Part shown: piece by piece, positions 55,485 to 64,000 of the stretch
How positions within the stretch are numbered: the stretch's first letter is position 1
How the letters are laid out: the number at the start of each line of letters is the position of its first letter
Assembly: GCA_951799405.1 (NCBI GenBank)
Contig: OX637344.1
Location: 13,516,001-13,580,000, forward strand
Length of the DNA: 64,000 nt
Direction: 5' to 3'
Origin: Agapetus fuscipes
Taxonomy: Eukaryota; Arthropoda; Insecta; Trichoptera; Glossosomatidae
Notes under the pieces: model-generated
Databases searched by the model: none
Told to the model about the DNA's origin: nothing
The model's input: the letters and a program-made list of their open reading frames with translations, nothing else
Position numbers and translations under genes: made by a program

Positions 55485-55982
55485 AAAACTCAACTAAGCT
55501 ACACATATAGTGTAACTTTTTGCCTGCGCTATCCCCAAAGGGGTCGCATGTGGCAATTCAGGACCTATTTATTTTTATGGGTACGGGGACCGGCCTCACA
55601 CCAACCACTTTCATTTGAAGTGGGGGTTTCCCAGCTCCCGAGGGGGCTGGTTCTCATTTCTTGTGAAGGCTGAGTAAACCTTGGGATCGAACCCTTGCTC
55701 TCGGCATGGAATGCAAGCATTCTACCGACTTGAGCTATCGACCTGACTTTTTACGAGCTTGGTCGTCGCTACAAAGCGCCAATTTTCAAGCAATACCCAG
55801 TTACTGTAAGGCTGGATAGACCTTTTGATGACCGGTCTTTGGTAAAGGTTTATGAATGTTTCAACCCAGCGAAGAGAAAATTTGAAAATATAAATGCTAT
55901 GTATTTTTGTGCTCCGCCGGGATTCGAACCCACAACCTTGAATTCACGAGTCCGAAGTGTTGCCACTGGACTACGGACCGGT
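55485..55982 (-). repeat. Fused SINE-B/SINE-A composite, copy 2 (complete)
   Basis: SINE-A (55485-55744) lacks the AATAAACACCG segment: CTGAGTAAACCTTGGGATCG. Its head is joined by ACTTTTTACGAGCTTGGTCG to a full SINE-B with its own head (GGGATTCGAACCC, CTACGGACCGG). Confidence 0.85.
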
Positions 55983-56321
55983 TCATGTTCAATTAGATGA
56001 AATAGACAGATCAGATTCGCATGATACTTTGTGGCCATGTTGACAAACATCATGCAGGGAAATGGCCATGTCCTCAAGTATACAAGAATATGAAATCTCT
56101 TCAGCTGGGGCACGTCTCGACATTAAAATATCACCAATGTTAAACCAGATATTAAATAAACGTAATACATCAAAATTCACACAACACTACTGGTCTCGCT
56201 TATGCAGCGCGATACCTCAATACACGTCAAGTATTCGGTACGAGTATACATCTTCGGTTCGGCCCTTGAAAAAGTTTACGCAAAATTGATTTCGAGACAA
56301 AGACAAAGTTAAACTTTTTTA

Positions 56322-56540
56322 TCGGTTGGTATAAGGCTGACCAACCATACTGTAAAAAAATGTTTACTTTGCCAATGCCACCCTTGTTTCAAAGAAGGTT
56401 GGCGAGAGTTGCAGGATTTCATATTATTCATTTGTGGTTTGTACGAGTATTTTAGCTTTTTAGTACACATGCAGTATTTGTAAGCGCGAACTTAGATGTG
56501 TCTGTTTGTGGGGATACATTTAATATGTATTAATACATCT
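56322..56540 (-). repeat. Dispersed repeat R1
   Basis: GGTTGGTATAAGGCTGACC to GTGGGGATACATTTAATATG. Confidence 0.7.
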
Positions 56541-56685
56541 CTGCTAACTGGATAATATAGATGGTTGGAATAAAGGTTGAAATGAACCCTAGTTATATCA
56601 GTATATACGGAAACAAGCGAAATTCCAAAAAAAAAAAAAAAACAATCAAGTTATCCTTGCCTAGAACGCTGCAAGTTCGTTTACA

Positions 56686-57112
56686 TATCGACGGTTAAAA
56701 GGAAAAAGGAGCGACAAAAACTAAATTATTCAGGACAGCAGTTTAAAATTTGAGATTGCAGAAAAATGGCATAACTTTTTATTATTTTTATCATATCATT
56801 AAAATTAAAACAGCTCTAAAATAAAAATAAAGGTATTTATTGACATTTCTATTAATGTGGTTTTACGATTTTTTTGTCACGCACCTTTTGGAAAAAAGGC
56901 CAAAATCTTGTCGGTTACACCAAAACCATACTTCGAAAACGCAGTTGTTTGCTTGGGCATAAACAAAAACAAAACATCATATAGCTATGGCAGTTAGCGC
57001 ATTAGAAAGAGCGGAAATTTTTAAGTAGGATAGTATTCATAACTCATTTTGACCAAAAGTCGCTTTAACAATAAGTACGCTTATACTTCTTTTTAACCGT
57101 CGATATATAAAT
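56686..57112. repeat. MITE-like element M9
   Basis: ATATCGACGGTTAAAAGG at the left, with the mirror CTTTTTAACCGTCGATAT at the right, about 425 bp apart. Non-coding; only copy seen. Confidence 0.65.
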
Positions 57113-57299
57113 AAATGAATAATGTTAAACAAGTCCAAATAAAAGCTTTACTTTTTTAACAATAAAAAAAAAAAAGTATCATTTTCTCTAGCAACTTGAC
57201 CGCGTGATGTCATGTTTTTTTGTAAATTTCATAATAAGTATATTATTGTCATTGTCTTTGCCCTTGCATTTATTAATAAAACAAATTCTTGTTGCTGGT

Positions 57300-57425
57300 T
57301 CCTTGACTTATTAATAAGTAAAAGGTTGATATGAAGCTGACCCGCCTTACCGTAAAAACTTCGTTCCCTTTTGCGAATGCCACTCCGGTTTCAGGCAAAG
57401 ACGGCAGAAGTTGCAAAGTTTATTA
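57300..57425 (-). repeat. Dispersed repeat R1, partial
   Basis: TTGATATGAAGCTGACCC and TTTCAGGCAAAGACGGCAG. M5 follows directly. Confidence 0.5.
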
Positions 57426-57430
57426 CCATA

Positions 57431-57680
57431 TCGCACGTTTAATAATAAAGAGCAATAACTCAAAAATTGGGAAAATCGAGATTTTGTACAAAAAACTCAA
57501 GAACAATGCGAGAAGAACAGGTAGAATGCGATAGCCGTTCAATTTGGACGAATATGACCGAGATAAAACATCGGTCGCCTTTTTCATCCCATACAAGTTG
57601 TACTGGTTGTCTGAACTTCAAACGTGATTTCCCAACATTCTTATTTTTTTAGTTATTTCTCTTTAATATTAAGCGTGCGA
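57431..57680. repeat. MITE-like element M5, copy 2
   Basis: Matches 11660-11907 across the whole length, including CAATTTGGACGAATATGACC. Confidence 0.8.
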
Positions 57681-57685
57681 TGCAT

Positions 57686-57965
57686 AAACGCAACTAAGCT
57701 ACACATATAGTCTAACTTCTTGCCTGCGTTATCCCCGAACGGGTCGCATGTGGTGATTCGGGACCTATTTATTTTTACGGGTAAGGGGGCTGACCTCACA
57801 CTAACCACTTTCAGTTGAAGTAGGGGTTTCCCAGCTCCCGGAGGGGCTGGTTCTCATTTCTTGTGAAGGCTGAGTAAGCCTTGGGATCGAACACTTGCTC
57901 TCGGCATGGAATGCAAGCATTCTACCAATTGCGCTATCGACCTTTTTACGAGCTTGGTCGTCGTC
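57686..57965 (-). repeat. Fused SINE-B/SINE-A composite, copy 3 (SINE-B mostly lost)
   Basis: SINE-A with the same internal deletion (GAGTAAGCCTTGGGATCG) and the same join CCTTTTTACGAGCTTGGTCG. Only about 20 bp of SINE-B remain before R1. Confidence 0.75.
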
Positions 57966-58431
57966 GCTTCAGTGGTTTATTTTGTATTTACACATGCAGC
58001 ATGCGTAAGCGCAAATTTACCTGTGCCTGCTAATGGGCATTGAATAAATATGAATTTTGTCGATAGAATCAATAAAATAATTTTATTCGTATTACGAGTC
58101 ATTCGCACAAGGAGGTGATACTTATCCAAAGGTTTAGATACTTGCATTGCTATCACGTATGGCCTTGTTCATCCCACTGACGGTAACAGGTACAAAAGTA
58201 TCAGGTACAAGAATATGAAATAGTGAATACGTGGTGTCACGTAATATCTATAAAGTTTATTGTACCATAGTGAAACCATATGTATGGCACTAAGAAATGA
58301 TAAGGCTCCGATATAAATATGTAGATTTTATTAATTAACTATTAAGATAATGAAGAGGATATTAAATCTAAACAGAAAAATAGACAAACCGTATCTACGA
58401 ATTGTAATATATTGACTATATCGCCACTATA

Positions 58432-58785
58432 ATCTAAGTTGCAAGAATATATTAACATTCAAAACTCATTTCAAATGCATCACCACAAATAGACACGTGT
58501 ACCTAAGATCGCGCCTACAAATGCTGAATGTGTACTTACAAATTAAAACCAAATCTCAAATGAACATAAACCCTGCAAATTTTGCCGACTTTCCCTGGAA
58601 CAGGGGTGACATTGGCAAAGCGAACCATTTTTTTACAGTATTGGGGATCAGCCTCATACTAAACAAGTGCGTACAAGACCGTTAATTTAAGATTCATATT
58701 ATATGCATTCCCATTAGCAGACTCCCATTATAAGTTCGCGCTTACACATGCCGCAAACCCAACCTCAAATGCAAATAAGCCCTGC
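58432..58785 (+). repeat. Two adjacent R1 copies, the second partial
   Basis: 58432-58660 runs from ATAATCTAAGTTGCAAGAAT to ATCAGCCTCATAC. 58685-58785 restarts at AAGATTCATATTATATGC and stops at CCCTGCAACTC. Confidence 0.65.
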
Positions 58786-58792
58786 AACTCTA

Positions 58793-58931
58793 ATGAGTAC
58801 CAGCCCCCTTGGAAGCTGCGAAAACCGTACATCAACTGAAGTGATTGTCGTACGGTCGGCTATCTTGCCTGTAAAAATAAATAGGTTCCACTCGGCACAT
58901 GCGACCCCTTTGGGAAGAACGCTGCAAGAAG
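58793..58931 (+). repeat. SINE-A tail fragment
   Basis: ATGAGTACCAGCCCCCTTGG, ATCAACTGAAGTGATTG and GGCACATGCGACCCC. Confidence 0.7.
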
Positions 58932-59040
58932 ACTTATCAGTATTTAAATCATTTTTCAAGTTACGTTGAAAAATTGCCAACACCTCGTCTACTCTGGAAT
59001 TGGTCGTATTAAATATTGCACAAGTACTCTTAATTTCTTG

Positions 59041-59342
59041 GACCGGTCCGTAGTCCAGTGGCAACACTTTGGACTCGTAAATGGAAAGTTGTGGATTCGA
59101 ATCCCGGCGGAGCACAAAAATACACCATTTATATTTCCAAATGTGCTCTTCGCTGGGTTGAAAAATTCATAAACCTTTACCAAAGACCGGTCACTGAAAG
59201 GTCCATCCAACCCTACAACATTTGGTTCTTGCTTGAGAATTGATGCTTTTTACAGCGACGACCAAGCTCGCAGAGGGCTCTTGAGGTGTGATACACACAA
59301 AAACACCGCTCACCAAATAAATCATCTTCATATTATTATTAT
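59041..59342 (+). repeat. SINE-B, near full length
   Basis: CCGGTCCGTAGTCCAGTGG, GATTCGAATCCCGGCGG, GAGGGCTCTTGAGGTGTG and an ATT run. Confidence 0.85.
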
Positions 59343-59599
59343 TACTCACATTAGAACTTGTTAATACCCATAATAATATGCCCATATTATAAAGAACATA
59401 CTCGTTATCTCATACATTATGTACAAATACACTTGCGTTATAAAAACATACCTTATTTGCGGTGTGAGCGGTCAAGTATCTTGGAGCAATGAACTTCTAA
59501 GATCTTCTCTGAAGAATAACAGACGTCTTGAGATAATCGGTCTATCTATAATCTATTAGATTTTGTAGGGTTTGTGTATTCACACAGTGAAAATTCATT

Positions 59600-59745
59600 T
59601 GTTTTAAAATAAAATTATTTTTTCATAATATATTTGACATACATCACTCTTGATAATGACCTGAGTATTGACGGTCGAAAGTGCTCGAGATATAAAATAT
59701 TATTGTGAAAATTAAACTACGTTTATGAAAAAATAATTTTATTTT
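59600..59745 (+). ncRNA. Hammerhead-like hairpin core in fold-back, copy 3
   Basis: TGATAAT, stem GACC, loop TGAGTATTGAC, stem GGTC, then GAAAGTG (59661-59690). Flanked by mirrored arms AAAATAAAATTATTTTTTCA and its counterpart. Activity unproven. Confidence 0.3.
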
Positions 59746-59823
59746 TTTTATCTATAATCTAGTCTGTAAGCTAAGTTGCAAAGATATATTACATTTAAGA
59801 TTTGTTAGATGCAATAAATTGTT

Positions 59824-60055
59824 TGTATTCATTGACTTATACATAGGTTGGTATGAGTCTGACCACACATACTGTAAAAAAAATGGTTTGCTTTGCCAAT
59901 GTCACCCCTGCTCAGGTAAGGCCAGCAAAATTTGCCAGAAATATGACGTATTCTTTGGCGTACTAGGTTTTTATTTTGTTTGTAACATGCAGCATGTGTA
60001 AGCGTGAACGTACACGTGTCGGCTTGTGGGCACGTATTAATAATGAATCTTAAAT
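59824..60055 (-). repeat. Dispersed repeat R1
   Basis: CATTGACTTATACATAGGTTG, CTTTGCCAATGTCACCCC, ACATGCAGCATGTGTAAGC. Confidence 0.65.
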
Positions 60056-60174
60056 TTTAATGTAGTCTAGCAAAACTTACAGGTACATTATATATCGCGC
60101 CTTAGTATAGGCAAATGGCATGGCTTATTCATTTTAAACGTTGTCGTTCAATATTTCAGTAATGCTTTTCATTT

Positions 60175-60340
60175 CCTTAAGTTATAGGTTGGTATGAGAC
60201 TCTCATGATGTTAAAAATGGTTCACTTTACCGATGTCACCCCTTTTTTTAAGAAGAGGTCAAAAAAAGTTGCAGGCCACAGCCTTACTGCAAAAACACAA
60301 TGGAAAAACAAGCAATGCCGCACTCAATAAATATTAATCT
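60175..60340. repeat. R1 piece followed by a SINE-B tail piece
   Basis: GTTATAGGTTGGTATGAGAC and TTTACCGATGTCACCCC (R1, minus), then CAGCCTTACTGC and GCACTCAATAAAT (SINE-B, plus). Confidence 0.45.
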
Positions 60341-60445
60341 AAGTCATTCAGATAAGAATCCATCTTTATAGTAACGGACGTGCCGTGAAATTCCAAATTA
60401 GTATATTTCTCAGCGGGAAAACGTCGCAGGTCTACTTCATCTAGG

Positions 60446-60645
60446 AAGGACTACTCAGCCTTCACAAGAAATGAGTGCCAGCCCCCCCGGGAGCTGGAAA
60501 ACCCCCACTTAGACTGAAGTGGCTGGCGTAAGGCCGGCCCCATTACCTCTAAAAATAAATTTGTTCCACTCGCCACATGCAACCCCTTCGGGAAATTTTA
60601 TTTTATTTAAATTACACTTTATGTGAAGCTTAGTACCGTTTAGCG
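60446..60645 (+). repeat. SINE-A lacking its head
   Basis: CTCAGCCTTCACAAGAAATG, GAAGTGGCTGGCGTAAGG and CCACATGCAACCCCTTCG. Confidence 0.75.
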
Positions 60646-60954
60646 TAGGGATGAGAAAACGAGAATACAATCGATATTTGAAAAAGTGACGAAATTTCGT
60701 CACAAAAAAGTAGTCGACTTTGGGGGGAGGTTGTGAGGGTCGCGCATACGTTTTTCAGAGTCGTGGACGGAAAGGGAGGGGAAAGGGTAGAAACAAAAAA
60801 AATAAGATTTTAAGAGCGCTGTATACCCTAAACGTGTCGTTTTGGTTTCTTAAACATTTTGGTCGTAGTAAAAAAGTGCAGAAATGAAAAAAATCAGGCG
60901 TATTTATTTATTACCTACTTTAAAATATACTGGTTAACAAGAGTTCACTGGTTC

Positions 60955-61215
60955 ACTGGTTCAAAAGAGTGTATAAAGGGAATGTAATAGGTAAGCGTGG
61001 AAGGGGAAGACCTAGAAAAGAATGGATTGATCAGATAAGTGAGATTGCGAATGAATGGAATTTACAGAGTGGAAACAAGAGAAGAGCATGCATGAAAAGA
61101 GTGATGAAATTAGATGAGATGAAAGAAGTATGCAGGGACAGAGTCAAGTGGAGGCACTTGTGTGGTGGTACTGGCCACCCCTAGAGGAATGGCGGCAGGA
61201 TACAAAAACAACAAC
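60955..61215 (+). pseudogene. RTE-like LINE 3' end, best-preserved frame
   Basis: VYKGNVIGKRGRGRPRKEW, IDQISEIANEWN, KRRACMKRVMKLDEMKEV and VKWRHLCGGTGHP, then GGAATGGCGGCAGGATACA and a CAA run. This C-terminal region is typical of RTE-group elements. The start and the polymerase are absent. Confidence 0.7.
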
Positions 61216-61526
61216 AACAACAACACAAAAATATGACTTCAAAAATTGCGCCACAAAAAATATAATTACGAAAAAACCCGTAGTTTCACATTTTTATCGT
61301 TTTTGTATGTGCTATATTCTGTTTTTTTTCTTCTTTTTAATTAGAGAATTATACATTAGTTAGTATCACAAGAAGCCGATTTTTGATAATAAAAAAAAAA
61401 ACTGAAACTACTCAAATTAGCCGTTCAACTTTTTTGAAACTACATACTTAATAATTGTACATTGAAGCTTTCACGGCCGGTTCTTGTTGACATAACAATC
61501 AGTTTTTTCGGGCTATGTAGCTCACC

Positions 61527-61710
61527 CCTGTTACAGGGAAGGACGGCAAGAGTTGCAGGGTGTATGTCCATTTGAGATTTGCTTTTTATGTTGTAGGCTC
61601 ACATGAGGCATGTGCAAGCGCGAACTTGTACGTGTCTGGTTGTGAGAACGCATGTAATGTGAATCTCCAATGTAGCATATCTTTGCAACTTAGATTAGAT
61701 TAGATTAGGT
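61527..61710 (-). repeat. Dispersed repeat R1
   Basis: CTGTTACAGGGAAGGACGGC to TCTTTGCAACTTAGATTAGA with repeated TTAGA. Confidence 0.7.
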
Positions 61711-61729
61711 TAGCCGTGGTCTGGTTGAT

Positions 61730-61790
61730 TTTTTCCGGACAGTTTCGCCCATTGCTCCGATGGGCATTATCAGCGGTTGGCTAGCCGCTG
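61730..61790 (-). ncRNA. Hammerhead-like hairpin core, copy 4
   Basis: The minus strand reads CTGATAAT, stem GCCCAT, loop CGGAGCA, stem ATGGGC, then GAAACTGTCC. This has the longest and cleanest stem of the set. Activity unproven. Confidence 0.35.
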
Positions 61791-62304
61791 TGATCTTCTT
61801 ACAGGATCTGCTGTACTAGAAACTAGGTACTTAATTATTGATTTTCTTTAAAGAACGACCGGGTGGCCGTGTGACGTTACAATTTTCTTGTCTATTGAAT
61901 TGGTGCCAAGTCCATTATGGACTCATTATAGTATACATATTAGTTACGTTTTTATGTAACCAAAATCATCTGTTCATCTAATGAAATGAAATTAAATCAT
62001 TAAAAGTTAAAAGAAAATCATATGTTTAGTACTCAAATAAAGTTATTCTTGCTCTCCCTTTTATGAAGTTTGTCCTCGGAAGTCTAGCCTAAACTGTCAA
62101 TCATATTAATTAAACGGCGTGGTGGACTTATTCGTGAACTTGATCTAAAATTGTAATTACAAAGTCACAAAGTCAAGTTCATTTCACTTCCACGATATCT
62201 CGGTCACAGACAGCCCCGTCCATAGACAGCTCTACCATGAAAAAATCGGTCAGACGACAGCTCGTCCACACGCACTTTTCAGTCAACGACATTTCAGTCA
62301 CATA

Positions 62305-62502
62305 CCATAAAGGCCCTCACTTGTCTTGTATCCTGCCGCCATTCCTCTAGGGGTAGCCGGTACCTCCACACAAGTGCCTCCACTTGACTTTGTCCTTGTA
62401 TACTTCTTTCATTTCTCTTGTTTCCACTCTGTAGATTCCATTCATTCGCAATCTCACTTATCTGATCAATCCATTCTTTCCTAGGTCTTCCCCTTATAAA
62501 TA
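62305..62502 (-). pseudogene. RTE-like LINE 3' end with a small deletion
   Basis: The mirror of the 60990-61210 copy (CTTGTCTTGTATCCTGCCGC, TTCCTAGGTCTTCCCC). It lacks the segment for RRACMKRVMKLDE. Confidence 0.65.
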
Positions 62503-63340
62503 ATATAATATTCTATAAAATATAATATTCATATTTTTTATTTTCTTCTAGTACGAAAATTCTTGTTATAATTTGAAAATTCCTAATAATACGTACTTTC
62601 ATATTATAATTTTTAATTGACTTGGTACCTATTCCGTACGTAATTACTTTGTATTTCTAGGAAGAAACGAATTAAGAAACGCCATAAAATTCATATTATG
62701 GTAGGTATAATAAACTGCCATAAATGTTTGAATCCAACAGCCATAAACTTATAACTAGCCAAATGTTGCCATAAACAAAACGCGTGAATGAAAATTAAAA
62801 AAAAAAGAACTCGTTTTATACCTACCTAAAAATAATATACGAAAAAAATACGTGCCGTTTTGAATGACCTTTGCAATAATTTCTGACCCCAAATACAAAA
62901 AACTTACTCATGCATGTATGCAAAACGTAGAATAAAATCAAAACTTGAATATTTGCATAGGCAGACACGGGTTTTATTGTTTTTTTACAGGTTCAACCGC
63001 AGTCCAGACGGGAAAAAAAAACAAATGAGTAAACGACAAAATAATAAATTATTTATTTTTAATGAATACCTTCATAAAACGTGATCAAGATGGCGATTTC
63101 TATTTAATATTAATTTTAAATCATGCTGTACGATACGTACAGGTTTATTTTACTGTACATGTTTTTAGATTTTTTAATTAACTTTCGTGATATAGAAAGT
63201 ACAATCCCACAATTTTCCCTCGGTAGGGTGACATCACGGATCTAGGTGACTAGGTTCCTTAGCAACCCGGCCGGGTAACGTCACAATTTTTTCTCGGGTT
63301 ACTTCATTATTATACGACTTCAGTATTTTTTTTGCTTCAG
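62503..63340. other. Gene-free AT-rich spacer
   Basis: No gene. 63230-63300 has CTTAGCAACCCGGCCGGGT, a worn element related to stretches at 44690 and 63940. Confidence 0.45.
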
Positions 63341-63832
63341 ACCGGCCCGTAGTCACGTGGTAACACTTCGGACTCGTGAATGGAAGGCTGTGGGTACGAA
63401 TCCCGGTGGAGTACAAAAAATATACCATTTATATTTTCAAATTTGCTCTTCGCTGGGTTGAAAAATTCATACACCTTTACCAAAGACCGGTCATAAAAAG
63501 GTCCATCCAGCCTTACAGCAACTGGGTCTTGCTTGAGAATTGGCGCTTTGTAGCGACGGCGACCAAGCTCGTAAAAAGGTCGATAGCTCAATTGGTAGAA
63601 TGCTTGCATTCCATTCCGAGAGCAAGGGTTCGATCTCAAGGTGTACTCAGCCTTCACAAGAAATGAGAACCAGCCCCCCGGGAGCTGGGAAACCCCCACT
63701 TCAACTGAAAGAGGTTGGTGTGAGGCCGGCCCCCTTACCCCTAAAAATAAAATAGGTCCCGAATCGCCACATGCGACCTCTTCGGGGATTACGCAGGCGA
63801 AAAGTTACACTATATTTGTAGCTTAGTTGCGT
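63341..63832 (+). repeat. Fused SINE-B/SINE-A composite, copy 4 (complete)
   Basis: A full SINE-B from GACCGGCCCGTAGTCACGTG runs to GACCAAGCTCGTAAAAAGG and straight into a SINE-A head (GATAGCTCAATTGGTAGAAT). SINE-A has the same internal deletion (GGTTCGATCTCAAGGTGTAC) and ends TAGCTTAGTTGCGTT. Confidence 0.85.
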
Positions 63833-64000
63833 TTTTTTTTTCTTGAATTTCAGCGTTATTTCATAACTTTTCCTTCAAGTTACGTAATAAGAAACAATAT
63901 AGGTACAAAGGGCTCGAAACGAATCTCATAGTCAAAAAAATGTGACGTCACGTGGCAGGGTTGCTAGGCAAAAGGTGAACAAATATTTTGATATTGGTTG

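Noticed and set aside
12403..61790. Calling the CTGATGATG cores proven hammerhead ribozymes
   Set aside because: There is one extra T before stem II, and I could not show stems I and III by eye. Reported as a candidate only.
6929..63832. Many tRNA-like stretches with box A and box B
   Set aside because: They do not fold as full cloverleaf tRNAs, they continue into the same long bodies and tails, and they occur in dozens of copies. They are SINE heads, not tRNA genes.

Overview
This looks like nuclear DNA of an arthropod, most likely an insect with a large, repeat-filled genome. The clues are two intron-containing genes of insect type, GT-AG introns, AT-rich spacers, and many tRNA-derived SINEs, small inverted-repeat transposons and decayed LINEs. 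I cannot name the species. A hemipteran or similar large-genome insect is plausible, but that is a guess.

Only two real protein genes are visible, both on the minus strand. (1) A heme oxygenase of 247 residues in three exons (8468 down to 5956). It has the helix-1 heme-ligand histidine, the distal-helix SGGQ motif and a C-terminal membrane tail. (2) A complete laccase-type multicopper oxidase of 726 residues in eleven exons (27628 down to 14909). It has a signal peptide, an acidic linker, a cysteine-rich N-terminal block, all four copper-binding motifs and a hydrophobic C-terminus. All splice phases in both models agree. The genes lie head to tail about 6.4 kb apart. One product releases iron from heme; the other belongs to a family with ferroxidase, ascorbate oxidase and phenoloxidase members. 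A shared role in iron handling is possible but is only an inference.

The rest is mobile-element debris. SINE-A is tRNA-like, about 320 bp, with about twenty copies. SINE-B is a second tRNA-like family of about 300 bp whose 3' tail matches the 3' tail of CR1/L2-like LINE remnants here. SINE-C is a third, A-tailed family. Four places carry the same SINE-B/SINE-A fusion, a two-headed composite. R1 is a dispersed repeat of about 250 bp with more than fifteen copies. There are at least ten inverted-repeat (MITE-like) families, four solo-LTR-like copies of one family, RTE-like and other LINE fragments, two clean tandem arrays (36 bp x 5 and 23 bp x 10), and several near-perfect palindromes.

The most interesting unexplained signals are: (a) a recurrent CTGATGATG / small hairpin / CGAAA core in six fold-back or AT-rich settings, whose stem bases change in a compensating way, so that it resembles a hammerhead-like RNA; (b) a decayed tandem array of about 135-bp units in a multicopper oxidase intron, derived from its exon 9; (c) the fused SINE family; (d) the SINE/LINE shared tail; and (e) a 720-bp unknown insert with a 9-bp target duplication inside a MITE. 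From 27.7 kb to the end I find no intact host gene.
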